From assembly GCF_006442315.1 (NCBI RefSeq), contig NZ_VFVY01000009.1, forward strand, positions 186,001 to 250,000: a DNA stretch of 64,000 bases, written 5' to 3'. Of the stretch, positions 12,841 to 21,534 are shown piece after piece. Numbering within the stretch: the first letter of the stretch is position 1; each line of letters opens with the position of its first letter. Both the position numbers and the translations under genes were made by a program. The notes beneath the pieces are model-generated. The model saw only the letters and a program-made list of their open reading frames with translations. It was not told the DNA's origin and ran no database searches. The DNA comes from Mesorhizobium sp. B2-3-4 (GTDB lineage Bacteria > Pseudomonadota > Alphaproteobacteria > Rhizobiales > Rhizobiaceae).

Positions 12841-12868
12841 ATCCTAGTGCATTGCAGCATGTTTTCAA
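12841..12868 (-). promoter_or_regulatory. Possible promoter of the glg operon
   Basis: On the minus strand TTGAAA (12868-12863) and TAGGAT (12846-12841) are separated by 16 bases, about 56 bases upstream of the glgP start. The spacer holds TGCTGCAATGCA, a TGCA-rich partial palindrome that could bind a regulator. The prediction rests on hexamer match alone. Confidence 0.35.
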
Positions 12869-12917
12869 TCGATTTAGAGAAGATCCCTGCCAGCTACCCC
12901 TGCGGCAAGCTCGCGGT

Positions 12918-13700
12918 TCAAGCCGCCAATGCTGCCTCCGGCGGCGCTTTTGCCCCGGTCATGAAGGCAACGGCGTCGGACATCGTATATTGCTTGGGAT
13001 CGATGACGGCGAGGCGACGGCCGAGACGGTGGATGTGGACGCGGTCGGCCACCTCGAAGACATGCGGCATGTTGTGCGAGATGAGCACGATCGGCAGGCC
13101 GCGCTTCTTGACGTCGAGGATCAGTTCGAGCACGCGGCGGCTTTCCTTGACACCAAGTGCTGCCGTCGGCTCGTCCATGATCACCACGCGACTGCCGAAG
13201 GCGGCGGCGCGCGCCACCGCCACGCCCTGGCGCTGGCCGCCCGAGAGCGTCTCCACGGCCTGGCCGATGTTCTGGATGGTCATCAGGCCAAGCTCGGTGA
13301 GTTTGTCGCGGGCACGCTTTTCCATCGCCGGGCGGTCGAGCATGCGCAGCCATTGGCCGAGGAAGCCCGGTTTGCGGATCTCGCGGCCAAGGAACATGTT
13401 GTCGGCGATCGACAGTGCCGGCGACAGCGCCAGGTTCTGGTAGACGGTTTCGATGCCGGCTTCGCGGGCTTCCATCGGCGACTTGAAGGCGACGGTCTTG
13501 CCTTCGAGCCGGATTTCGCCCTCGTCTGGCACCACGGCGCCTGAAATCGCCTTGATGAGCGACGACTTGCCGGCACCGTTGTCGCCGATGACGGCAAGGA
13601 TTTCGCCGGGGTAAAGGTCGAAGTCGGCATTGTCGAGGGCGGTGACGCGACCGTAACGCTTGACCAGGCCACGCGCGGTGAGGATGGGCTCCTGGGTCAT
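12918..13700 (-). CDS. frcA: Sugar ABC transporter ATPase, FrcA-type
   Basis: ATP-binding subunit of a CUT2-type sugar importer. It has a single ATPase domain of 260 residues instead of the ~500-residue double domain of RbsA/XylG; the short form is known for FrcA. Walker A GDNGAGKSS is at 39-47, the signature LSGGQ at 152-156, Walker B VVIMDEPTA at 172-180, and the switch His in ISHN. The start MTQEPILT is two bases after the frcC stop; an upstream in-frame extension lies inside frcC and has no family similarity. Third gene of frcB-frcC-frcA. Confidence 0.93.
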   Translation of the reverse strand: MTQEPILTARGLVKRYGRVTALDNADFDLYPGEILAVIGDNGAGKSSLIKAISGAVVPDEGEIRLEGKTVAFKSPMEAREAGIETVYQNLALSPALSIADNMFLGREIRKPGFLGQWLRMLDRPAMEKRARDKLTELGLMTIQNIGQAVETLSGGQRQGVAVARAAAFGSRVVIMDEPTAALGVKESRRVLELILDVKKRGLPIVLISHNMPHVFEVADRVHIHRLGRRLAVIDPKQYTMSDAVAFMTGAKAPPEAALAA

Positions 13701-13702
13701 GA

Positions 13703-14764
13703 CTAAGCCGAAACCTTTCTGATCCATTGATCGACCGCCACGGCGCCGATGATCAGCACCCCGGTGAGCAGCACTTTCCATTGCGGATCGGCACCCAGCA
13801 TGTTGAGGCCCATAGAGACGACGCCGACGATCATGGCGCCAAACAGCGTGCCCAGGATCGAGCCACGCCCGCCGAAGAGAGAAATACCGCCGATCACCGT
13901 CGCTGTGATCGCCTGCAGATTATAGTCGGTGACGGCGGCCGACGGCGAGATCGAACCGTTGCGGCCGATGGAGACCCAGGCCGCGAAGGCAGCAATCAGC
14001 CCGGCAAGAGTGTAGACCGTCACCAGCACCTTCTTGGTCTGGATGCCGGACAGTTTGGCCGCTTCCTGGTCATCGCCGACGGCGTAGACATGGCGGCCCC
14101 ATGCCGTGTGATTGAGCACGTACCAGAGGAGCAGAACCAGCGCGACCATGGCGATCACGCCCGCCGTCAGAACCGCGGTGCCGACCTTGAAGCTCAAGGC
14201 GAACAGATGCAGCAAAGGCGCCTGCACGTCGACATCGGTGTCGCGGATCGTCTCATTGGCCGAATAGATGAAATTCGTGGCCATGACGATATTCCAGGTG
14301 CCCAGCGTCACAATGAAGGGCGGCAGCTTCATGTAGGCGACCAGCACCCCGTTGAGCAGCCCGCAGGCGGCGCCGGCCGCGAGCCCGATCGCCACGGCAA
14401 GCACGCTCGGCAGGCCGTAGCTGACGGCGCAATTGCCCATGATCACGGCCGAGATCACCATGATGACCCCGATCGACAGGTCGATGCCGGCGGTCAGGAT
14501 GACCAGCGTCTGCGCGGCCCCCAGAATACCGACAATGGCGATCTGCTGCAGGATCAGCGTCAGCGTGTAGGACGAGAAGAACCGCCCGCCGATGGTGACG
14601 CCAAAAATGACGATGGACAGAAGCAGGACGATCAGCGGCACCGCCGCCGGCGTCGAATGCAGGAAATGCTGGATGCGCCTGACTGCCGATTTGTGCTCGT
14701 CGAAAGCGGCAACGCTTGTGTCGCTGCTCGAGAGAACCTTCTCGAATTCCTGAGCCTGAGACAT
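13703..14764 (-). CDS. frcC: Sugar ABC transporter permease, FrcC-type
   Basis: Inner-membrane permease of the BPD_transp_2 (RbsC-like) family, 353 residues from the Met chosen, with about eight to ten hydrophobic segments. Typical motifs are ILTAGIDLSIG, the segment PPFIVTLGTWNI, the cytoplasmic EAAKLSGI coupling region and GGISLFGGRGSILGT. The start MSQAQEFEK has GGGGAGG immediately upstream; the longer open frame begins in untranslated sequence. It lies between frcB (160 bases) and frcA (2 bases). Confidence 0.93.
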   Translation of the reverse strand: MSQAQEFEKVLSSSDTSVAAFDEHKSAVRRIQHFLHSTPAAVPLIVLLLSIVIFGVTIGGRFFSSYTLTLILQQIAIVGILGAAQTLVILTAGIDLSIGVIMVISAVIMGNCAVSYGLPSVLAVAIGLAAGAACGLLNGVLVAYMKLPPFIVTLGTWNIVMATNFIYSANETIRDTDVDVQAPLLHLFALSFKVGTAVLTAGVIAMVALVLLLWYVLNHTAWGRHVYAVGDDQEAAKLSGIQTKKVLVTVYTLAGLIAAFAAWVSIGRNGSISPSAAVTDYNLQAITATVIGGISLFGGRGSILGTLFGAMIVGVVSMGLNMLGADPQWKVLLTGVLIIGAVAVDQWIRKVSA

Positions 14765-14924
14765 GTTTCCTCCCCGTAGGGTGTCAGCCAGTCGCCGACG
14801 CCCGTCCACGCCTTTCCGGTCTGTCGCCGGGATTGTTCGCGGTCACGCGACCCATCGTCCACCCGAAGCGGTCGGGGATCAAGCCCCGACCGCCCAGGTT
14901 TCGTCCTTGCCGGTCAGGCCGGCA

Positions 14925-15959
14925 TCAGCCCCAGCACTTGGCGAGGCCTTCCTTGGTGTCGATGGACTTGACGCCGTTGGCCGGCTTGTCGGTCACGAGG
15001 TTGACGCCGGTATCGAAGAAGTTCTTGCCTTCGGTCGGCTTCGGCTTGGTGCCGTCCTTGGCGAAAGCCGCGATCGCCTCGATGCCGAGAGCGGCCATCT
15101 GCAGCGGGTATTGCTGCGAGGTGGCGCCGATGACGCCTTCGGCGACCGACTTGACGCCGGGGCAACCGCCGTCGACCGAAACGATCAGCACCTGCTTTTC
15201 AAGGCCGACGGCCTTGAGCGCCTGATAGGCACCGACCGCTGCCGGCTCGTTGATGGTGTGGATGACGTTGATGGTGTTGTCCTTCTGCAGAAGGTTTTCC
15301 ATCGCCTTGCGGCCGCCTTCCTCGTTGCCGTTCGTCACGTCATGGCCGACGATGCGGGGATCGGTCTCGTCGCCGATCTTGTTGGGGTCCTTCACGTCGA
15401 TGCCGTAGCCCATCATGAAGCCCTGGTCGCGCAGAACGTCGACCGTCGGCTGCGACGGGGTCAGGTCGAGGAAGCCGATCTTGGCGTCCTTGGCCTTGTC
15501 GCCGAGCGTGGCGGCGGCCCAGGCGCCGATCAGCTTGCCGGCTTCAAGATTGTCGGTGGCGAAGGTCGCGTCGGCGGCGTCGATCGGATCGAGCGGCGTG
15601 TCGAGCGCAATCACCAGCAGGCCCGCGTCGCGCGCCTTCTTCACCGTCGGCACGATGCCCTTGGTATCGGACGCGGTGATCAGAATGCCCTTGGCGCCGT
15701 CGGCAATGCAGCTCTCGATCGCGGCCACCTGGCTCTCGCTGTCACCGTCGATCTTGCCCGCATAGGTCTTGAGATCGACGCCGAGCTCCTTGGCCTTGGC
15801 GGTCGCGCCCTCCTTCATCTTGACGAAGAACGGATTGGTGTCGGTCTTGGTGATCAGGCAGGCGCCGACGCCGGCGGCGGACGCGGATGAAGCGAACGCC
15901 ATCAGGCCCAGCGCGGCCGCCGCGAAAACGGTGGACTTCAGCAGTTTCGTATTGGTCAC
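14925..15959 (-). CDS. frcB: Periplasmic fructose-type sugar-binding protein FrcB
   Basis: Periplasmic binding protein (Peripla_BP_4 family) of a high-affinity importer. The mature protein reads [17 protein letters not shown] near its N-terminus and ends [14 protein letters not shown], close to the Sinorhizobium FrcB that carries fructose and related sugars. It is 344 residues, with a Sec signal peptide (hydrophobic core [13 protein letters not shown], cleavage near SASA-AG, residue ~28). The start is GTG at 15959 with GGGAGGA six bases upstream; the frame upstream is open but would bury the signal peptide. It is transcribed away from the ROK regulator, from the shared palindromic region. Confidence 0.94.
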   Translation of the reverse strand: MTNTKLLKSTVFAAAALGLMAFASSASAAGVGACLITKTDTNPFFVKMKEGATAKAKELGVDLKTYAGKIDGDSESQVAAIESCIADGAKGILITASDTKGIVPTVKKARDAGLLVIALDTPLDPIDAADATFATDNLEAGKLIGAWAAATLGDKAKDAKIGFLDLTPSQPTVDVLRDQGFMMGYGIDVKDPNKIGDETDPRIVGHDVTNGNEEGGRKAMENLLQKDNTINVIHTINEPAAVGAYQALKAVGLEKQVLIVSVDGGCPGVKSVAEGVIGATSQQYPLQMAALGIEAIAAFAKDGTKPKPTEGKNFFDTGVNLVTDKPANGVKSIDTKEGLAKCWG

Positions 15960-16072
15960 GATATCCTCCCAGTGGAACATTTTCCGAATGCCGGCCAACC
16001 GGCACCCGCATGGCATCCAGGCGACTTCTCCCAGCGCGGATGCCCGATCAAAAAACACCAGACCAACGCGTC

Positions 16073-16108
16073 TGTCAATAATTAAATCACTCTTATTTAT
16101 TATTGACA
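16073..16108. promoter_or_regulatory. Palindromic divergent operator/promoter between frcB and ROK regulator
   Basis: The outer 10-base arms TGTCAATAAT and ATTATTGACA are perfect inverted repeats 36 bases end to end, in a strongly AT-rich patch. Each arm contains a TTGACA -35 box pointing outward: 16103-16108 toward the ROK gene and 16078-16073 toward frcB. The -10 candidates are weak (CATTCT about 17 bases on for the plus strand; TTTTTT about 17 on for the minus strand). The layout fits a site where the ROK repressor would shut both promoters. Confidence 0.65.
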
Positions 16109-16170
16109 GCCTTGCGCCGTTCACTCATTCTGGCCCAAAAGCATTGAGGGGAAACAACGGGAGGAAAAGG

Positions 16171-17397
16171 GTGGAGACCGCCACTGCGAGGCATGGTTCG
16201 CCCGAAGCGAATGAGAGCCTTATTCACCGCGGCACCAATCAGAGCGGCATGCGCGACCACAATGAGCGCCTGGTGCTTTCGCTGGTGCGCCAGCATGGCA
16301 GTCTGGCCAAGTCCGACATCGCCCGCATGACCGGACTTTCGGCGCAGACGGTTTCCGTCATCATGCGCGAACTGGAGGAGGAAAGCCTGCTCGTGCGCCA
16401 GGCGCCGTTGCGCGGCAAAATCGGCCAACCCTCCATTCCCATGGCACTCAACCCCGAAGGCGCCTTCTTCATAGGCCTCAAGATCGGCCGCCGCAGCGCC
16501 GAACTCGTATTGATCGATTTCCTCGGGAACGTGCGCGCGATGCTGCAACATTCCTATCGCTACCCTGCCCCACGCGAGACGGTCGAGTTCGTCACGGCAG
16601 GCATGAAGACGATGCGCGGCGAACTGACACCGGCACAGGACAAGCGCATTGCCGGCCTTGGCATCGCCATGCCGTTCGAGCTCTGGAACTGGGCCGACAC
16701 CGCCGGCGCGCCGCGCCATGTCATGGACGAATGGCGCCATCGCGACATCAGGGCCGACATCCAGTCGCAGTGCGATTTTCCGGTCTATCTGCAGAACGAT
16801 GCCACCTCCGCCTGCGGCGCCGAACTGGTCTTCGGGCAGACGGGCGCGGCGCGGGACTTCGTGTATTTCTACATCGGCGCCTTTGCCGGCGGCGGCATCG
16901 TGCTCAACGGCCGGTTGTTCGGCGGTCCGACCGGCAATGCCGGTGCGCTCGGCTCCATGCCCGTGCCGGGGCCGGATGGAAAACCGACCCAGCTCATCGA
17001 CGTCGCTTCGATCGCCATGCTCGAAAAAGCGCTCAACGCACGCGGCGTCGAGGCCTCGTATCTGTGGACCTCGCCCGAGGATTGGGGGGAGATCGGCACC
17101 GAACTCGACGAATGGATCGCCAGCGCCTCGCGGGCACTCGCCTATGCCATCGTGGCAGCGTCCTCGGTCATCGACTTCGAGGCCGCGGTGATCGACGGCT
17201 GGATGCCGAAGGCCGTGCGCCACAGGTTGGTCGAGGCGGTCGTGACGGCAATAGGCGCGATCGACGGCGAAGGCCTGAAACTTCCGGCCGTCCGCGAGGG
17301 AAGCGTCGGCATCCATGCCCGCGCGCTCGGAGGCGCCAGCCTGCCGCTTTCCGAACGCTTCCTCATCGGCTCGACGACGATCTCCAGGAGCGCCTGA
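16171..17397 (+). CDS. ROK-family transcriptional regulator of the frc locus
   Basis: Probable sugar-responsive repressor of the divergent frc genes. It is 408 residues, with an N-terminal winged helix-turn-helix at about 30-85 (LAKSDIARMTGLSAQTVSVIMREL) and a ROK sugar-kinase-like domain (FFIGLKIGRRSAELVLIDF; LQNDATSACGAEL). The zinc motif CxCGxxGC usual in ROK proteins is not present; the equivalent region reads GSMPVPGPDGKPTQLIDVAS. The start is GTG at 16171 with GGGAGG upstream. An open frame continues 134 codons further upstream but crosses the promoter region. It abuts the fucU-like gene (TGAATG). Confidence 0.9.
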   Translation: METATARHGSPEANESLIHRGTNQSGMRDHNERLVLSLVRQHGSLAKSDIARMTGLSAQTVSVIMRELEEESLLVRQAPLRGKIGQPSIPMALNPEGAFFIGLKIGRRSAELVLIDFLGNVRAMLQHSYRYPAPRETVEFVTAGMKTMRGELTPAQDKRIAGLGIAMPFELWNWADTAGAPRHVMDEWRHRDIRADIQSQCDFPVYLQNDATSACGAELVFGQTGAARDFVYFYIGAFAGGGIVLNGRLFGGPTGNAGALGSMPVPGPDGKPTQLIDVASIAMLEKALNARGVEASYLWTSPEDWGEIGTELDEWIASASRALAYAIVAASSVIDFEAAVIDGWMPKAVRHRLVEAVVTAIGAIDGEGLKLPAVREGSVGIHARALGGASLPLSERFLIGSTTISRSA

Positions 17398-17844
17398 ATG
17401 CTGATCGGGATTCCGGCGCTGCTTGGTCCGGAGCTTCTGGCGACATTGCGCGCCATGGGCCATGGTGACGAGATTGCCCTGGTCGACGGAAATTATCCGG
17501 CGCAGGAGCACGCCAGGCGGCTGGTGCGAGCCGACGGCCACCACCTGATGCCGGTGCTTGATGCCATACTGACGCTGCTCCCGGTCGACGATGTCGTGCC
17601 GGAGGCACTGTTTCGCGCCTCGGTCAAAGGCGATCCTTCGCTTGCCGACCCCGTACACCGCGAGATTGAAGCGCTGTGCGCAAAGCGCGCGCCCAGCCGC
17701 AAGGTGGTTGCGCTGGCCGGCACCGACTTCTATGCACGCGCCAAGGCCGCGTATGCAATCGTGGCGACCAGTGAGCCTAGACTCTACGCCAATATCATCA
17801 TCCGCAAGGGCGTGGTCCATCCGCCGGAGAGTACAAACAAATGA
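17398..17844 (+). CDS. FucU/RbsD-family sugar mutarotase
   Basis: Small cytoplasmic enzyme interconverting anomers or ring forms of a sugar (FucU: fucose mutarotase; RbsD: ribose pyranase). It is 148 residues. GHGDEIALVDGNYP near residue 21 holds the conserved His and Asp, and the C-terminal FYARAKAAYAIVATSEPRLYANIIIRKG matches the FucU pattern. It begins on the base after the ROK stop and overlaps the kinase gene by four bases (ATGA), so the three are one translational unit. Its presence beside a fructose-type transporter suggests a sugar imported in the wrong anomeric form; the exact substrate is unknown. Confidence 0.88.
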   Translation: MLIGIPALLGPELLATLRAMGHGDEIALVDGNYPAQEHARRLVRADGHHLMPVLDAILTLLPVDDVVPEALFRASVKGDPSLADPVHREIEALCAKRAPSRKVVALAGTDFYARAKAAYAIVATSEPRLYANIIIRKGVVHPPESTNK

Positions 17845-18764
17845 TCCTTTGCTGCGGCGAAGCCCTCATCGACATGCTGCCGCGCACCACCACGCAGGGA
17901 GAGTCCGCCTTTGCTCCCTATGTCGGCGGCGCTGTCTTCAACAGCGCGATCGCGCTTGGCCGCCTCGGTGCGCCGGCCGGCTTCTTCTCTGGTTTGTCGT
18001 CGGACCTTTTCGGCGGACAGTTCCGCGATGCGCTTGGCGCAAGCAAGGTCAGCTCAACCTACGCGCACACCTCGCCCCGGCCGACGACGCTGGCCTTCGT
18101 GCGGCTGAACAACGGCCAGGCGACCTACACCTTCTATGACGAGAACACGGCCGGGCGCCTGCTGACCGTCGAGGACCTGCCGCAACTCGGCGGCGAGATC
18201 GAGGCGATGCTGTTCGGCGCCATCAGCCTGATCTCGGAGCCGGCGGGCTCGGCCTATGAGGAATTCATGCGGCGCGAGCATCAGTCCCGCGTCATGATGC
18301 TCGACCCCAACATCCGGCCGAATTTCATCCCCGACAAGGCCAAGCACCTCAGGCGCATCCGCGCCATGATGGCCATGGCCGACATCGTCAAGCTGTCGGA
18401 CGAAGACCTCGACTGGTTCGGCGAGGCCGGCTCGCATGAGGATGTCGTGCGCAATTGGCTCGACCGCGGCCCGAAGCTGATCGTCGTCACGCATGGCAGC
18501 GAAGGAGCCGTCGGCTACAGCAAGCAGCACCGTGTCACCGTCATGCCGGAGAAAGTGAAGGTGGTGGACACCGTCGGCGCCGGCGACACGTTCAATGCCG
18601 GCATCCTTGCCTCCCTGCACGAGCAGGGCCTGCTGACGAAGACGGCGATTTCCAGCCTGTCCGAAGACGCTATCCACAAAGCGCTGGCGCTCGGCGCCAA
18701 GGCGGCGGCGGTGACGGTGTCACGAGCCGGCGCCAATCCTCCCTGGCGGCACGAGATCGGCTGA
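17841..18764 (+). CDS. frcK: PfkB-family sugar kinase, probable fructokinase
   Basis: Cytoplasmic ATP-dependent kinase expected to phosphorylate the imported ketose. It is 307 residues of the ribokinase/PfkB fold. The N-terminal GG motif is PYVGGAVFNSAIALGRLG (27-44), and the C-terminal signature DTVGAGDTFNAGIL puts the catalytic base at D249. In rhizobia the frc transporter genes sit with a fructokinase, hence the name; ribokinase-type specificity is possible. Four-base overlap with the mutarotase gene. Confidence 0.88.
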   Translation: MILCCGEALIDMLPRTTTQGESAFAPYVGGAVFNSAIALGRLGAPAGFFSGLSSDLFGGQFRDALGASKVSSTYAHTSPRPTTLAFVRLNNGQATYTFYDENTAGRLLTVEDLPQLGGEIEAMLFGAISLISEPAGSAYEEFMRREHQSRVMMLDPNIRPNFIPDKAKHLRRIRAMMAMADIVKLSDEDLDWFGEAGSHEDVVRNWLDRGPKLIVVTHGSEGAVGYSKQHRVTVMPEKVKVVDTVGAGDTFNAGILASLHEQGLLTKTAISSLSEDAIHKALALGAKAAAVTVSRAGANPPWRHEIG

Positions 18765-18835
18765 GCGGCCCTCCAGCGCGATCACTTTATGTTTCCATCC
18801 GCCGGTAAAGCGCGATAGATAAGGCGAGAGATGTG

Positions 18836-18867
18836 CCTTGAAGGCCGGTTTTCCGGCTTTTCAAGGC
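18836..18867 (+). terminator. Possible terminator hairpin after the kinase gene
   Basis: Inverted repeat CTTGAAGGCCGG - TTTT - CCGGCTTTTCAAG with a one-base bulge, about 70 bases past the kinase stop. No long T-run follows, so termination is uncertain. It separates the sugar operon from the aminotransferase gene. Confidence 0.4.
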
Positions 18868-18993
18868 CTTATGCCGGCAAAAGACGGTAACGGGCTGCGA
18901 CATCAGCGCAAATCGCCCTGCCTCCCGCCGGCTTTTTCAGCCGTGCCAAGTCTGTTACCAGCGGGCCGGTTTACTGGCAGTATCGAGGCCGAC

Positions 18994-20136
18994 ATGCAAT
19001 TCATCGATCTTGGCGCGCAGCGCGAACGAATCCGCGACCGGCTGAAAGCCGCGATCGACCACGTCGTCGAGGATGGCCGCTATATCCTTGGCCCGCAGGT
19101 CGCCGAATTCGAGAAAAAGCTCGCCGCCTATGTCGGCGTCAAACATGTGGTTGCCTGCGCCAACGGCACCGATGCGCTGCTCTTGCCACTGTTTGCCGCC
19201 GGCATCGGCCCGGGTGACGCGGTGTTCGTGCCGAGCTTCACCTTCGCTGCCACGGCGGAAGTGGTGGCGCTGGCCAAGGCCGAGCCGGTTTTTGTCGATG
19301 TCGATCCAAAGACCTACAACATCGACATTGCCAGCCTCGAGGCAGCGATTGCGGCCATCAAGAAGGAAGGCCGGCTGAAGCCGAAAGCGATCATCCCCGT
19401 CGACCTGTTCGGGCTCGCCGCGGACTATGAGGCGATCATGGCTATCGCCAATCGCGAGGGGTTGTTGGTGATCGAGGACGCCGCCCAGTCGATGGGCGGG
19501 TCGCTCGAAGGCAAGATGTGCGGCGCCTTCGGCCATGTCGGCTCGACCAGCTTCTATCCGGCCAAGCCGCTCGGTTGCTATGGCGATGGCGGCGCGATGT
19601 TCACCAACGACGACGCACTGGCCGACCAGCTCAGATCCTTCGCCTTCCACGGCAAGGGCGAGACGCAGTACGACAACATCCGCGTCGGCATCAATTCACG
19701 GCTCGACACGCTACAGGCGGCGATCCTGATCGAGAAGCTCGCCATCCTCGAGGAAGAAATGGTAGCGCGGCAGGTGGTGGCCCAGCGCTACGCCGAGGGC
19801 CTCGGCGACATCGTCACCGCTGCCCGCAACCTTGACGGAAGCCGTTCGGCCTGGGCGCAATACGCGATCGAGACGCCGAAACGCGACGGCCTCAGGGCGC
19901 ATCTGAGCGAAAAGGGCATCCCTTCCGTCATCTATTACGTCAAGCCGCTGCACGAGCAGGTCGCCTATCGCGACTACCCGCGCACGCCGACAGGTCTTGC
20001 TGTTTCGGAAGACCTGCCCAAACGCATCCTGTGCCTGCCGATGCATCCCTATCTCAGCGAGGCCGACCAGGACCGGATCATCGAAACGATCCGCAACTAT
20101 ATCGGCTCGAACTCGGCGCAGGCCGCGGCCGAATAG
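18994..20136 (+). CDS. DegT/DnrJ/EryC1 sugar aminotransferase, WbpE-like
   Basis: PLP-dependent transaminase putting an amino group on a keto nucleotide sugar for surface polysaccharide. It is 380 residues from MQFIDLGAQ. The closest family I recognise is WbpE, the UDP-3-keto-GlcNAcA aminotransferase: the N-terminal block, CANGTDALLLPL (55-66), EDAAQSMG (161-168) and FYPAKPLGCYGDGGA with PLP lysine K191 all fit. It is the only gene of such a pathway in this stretch, with no adjacent oxidase or acetyltransferase, so partners would be elsewhere. The start chosen agrees with the family; the upstream frame is untranslated leader. Confidence 0.88.
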   Translation: MQFIDLGAQRERIRDRLKAAIDHVVEDGRYILGPQVAEFEKKLAAYVGVKHVVACANGTDALLLPLFAAGIGPGDAVFVPSFTFAATAEVVALAKAEPVFVDVDPKTYNIDIASLEAAIAAIKKEGRLKPKAIIPVDLFGLAADYEAIMAIANREGLLVIEDAAQSMGGSLEGKMCGAFGHVGSTSFYPAKPLGCYGDGGAMFTNDDALADQLRSFAFHGKGETQYDNIRVGINSRLDTLQAAILIEKLAILEEEMVARQVVAQRYAEGLGDIVTAARNLDGSRSAWAQYAIETPKRDGLRAHLSEKGIPSVIYYVKPLHEQVAYRDYPRTPTGLAVSEDLPKRILCLPMHPYLSEADQDRIIETIRNYIGSNSAQAAAE

Positions 20137-20254
20137 GGGCCGGAGGCAACCGCCATAACGATCGATGCACCGTCGCCGGTGATATTGCGCCGGCGTGGTG
20201 CTGCGCGTGCCCGTTATTCCGGCGACGCCGCCGCGCCGTTTACGGTCCAGCCGT

Positions 20255-21475
20255 CTATTCGGGCCGCGCCGTGGAACGGCAGTGCAGCAGGCAAATGCCG
20301 GCGATGAAGACCAAAGTTCCCAGCACCCATGACAACCAGACCCGGTGGTCGACGGAAAGTTCGATGACGGCTATGATCAGGCAGTTGCTGGCTATGAAGT
20401 GGCAGGAGCCGGTCAACCTGCGGATCATTCTTATGATCGCCGCCAAAAGCATCCCGTATACGATGATGCCCACCGCTCCCAGCTCGTACCAGAGATCGAA
20501 TACGATATTGTGCGCGCTCGGGAGATCCGTCTGCGCATAATATGTAGGACTGACGACAACCCCGACCGCGTTTCGCATCGTATTGACGCCGTGGCCGAGA
20601 ACCGGCCGGTCCGAGATATGGGGCGAGATCATCTGCCAAAGATCAAGCCGTGCGGCGAAGGTTCCTGGATAGAAAGCCAGCGATCCCGTCGTCTTGAGAA
20701 AGGCGAACAGCGGCGAAACGACGAAGGGGCCGATTATTGCCAAGGACAGATAGACGGCGAAGAAACCGACCAAGACCTGTTGCCGGTATTTCTCGGGAAC
20801 GACAAACATGACCGCCACAAAGACAATTGCCAGATTGACGCCGGTCGATTGACCATAGAGCAAAGTCAGCACGGCAAAGAGCCCCGCAAGGCCCTTCCAG
20901 GCCAGCCCCGGCTGGGCAACAAGGATGACGGAAAAGAACGCCCCGTAGACGGTGATCTTATGGAGGGTGAAGACATTTTCCACAAATCGCGGATCCTCGG
21001 TCAAGAACGCGAAATACAGTTCCCGCCCCATCACCGACACCAGGCCGATCAACAAGCCGACCAATGAAACCCATGCGAGCCGGTCGCGTCGCGCATTCGA
21101 AAGCGCGAGGATGCCCTGAAACAGCAGGAGGGCGGCGATCGAGTAGCCAAACACGTCCTTCGCGGTGCCTATTGAGCGGCCCGCGTCGACAGACCAGAGC
21201 GCGCTCGAAAGGACAAAAGCGGACAGGAGGGCAAGCGCGACGGCGACGCCCATCGTCCCTCTGCCGAAGCGCTGACGCGTCGTCAAAATCGTGAGAGCGC
21301 CTATGAGCCCCGCGACAAGCGCCAGGACGGTCGGCGACATTTCGACAAAGATGAAAAGGGCTGGAGCAAGCACATAGAGGCCCATCCACACCCTGAGGAT
21401 CAGTTCATCGAGATCGCTGGTCCATAACGGAAGTCCGCCCGAAACGACTGCATGGCATTTCTGAAAAAAAGGCAT
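20255..21475 (-). CDS. O-antigen ligase/polymerase family membrane protein
   Basis: Polytopic inner-membrane protein of the Wzy_C (WaaL/Wzy-like) family, 406 residues with about ten to twelve hydrophobic segments. The large periplasmic loop near the C-terminus contains the family pattern GHGVNTM ... SAHNIVFDLWYELGAVG, with a conserved His near residue 325. Either ligation of O-antigen to lipid A-core or polymerisation of repeats is possible. It is convergent with the aminotransferase and follows cysQ by about 60 bases on the same strand. Confidence 0.85.
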   Translation of the reverse strand: MPFFQKCHAVVSGGLPLWTSDLDELILRVWMGLYVLAPALFIFVEMSPTVLALVAGLIGALTILTTRQRFGRGTMGVAVALALLSAFVLSSALWSVDAGRSIGTAKDVFGYSIAALLLFQGILALSNARRDRLAWVSLVGLLIGLVSVMGRELYFAFLTEDPRFVENVFTLHKITVYGAFFSVILVAQPGLAWKGLAGLFAVLTLLYGQSTGVNLAIVFVAVMFVVPEKYRQQVLVGFFAVYLSLAIIGPFVVSPLFAFLKTTGSLAFYPGTFAARLDLWQMISPHISDRPVLGHGVNTMRNAVGVVVSPTYYAQTDLPSAHNIVFDLWYELGAVGIIVYGMLLAAIIRMIRRLTGSCHFIASNCLIIAVIELSVDHRVWLSWVLGTLVFIAGICLLHCRSTARPE

Positions 21476-21534
21476 TCACTTACCGACTCAGGGAACGTCG
21501 ATACAGGATAGGTCATCGACGAAAGGTTTTCACC

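Noticed and set aside
10298..12847. An 849-codon open frame antisense to glgP on the plus strand
   Set aside because: It mirrors the codon phase of a well supported phosphorylase gene. Long antisense frames are expected in high-G+C DNA, and the product has no recognisable domain.
15960..16124. N-terminal extension of FrcB from the longest open frame
   Set aside because: It would place 55 charged residues before a textbook signal peptide and would cross the promoter region; the GTG at 15959 has an excellent ribosome-binding site.
16093..17820. 575-codon minus-strand frame opposite the ROK and FucU genes
   Set aside because: It spans two genes and their junction on the opposite strand and has no family similarity; it also covers the operator region.
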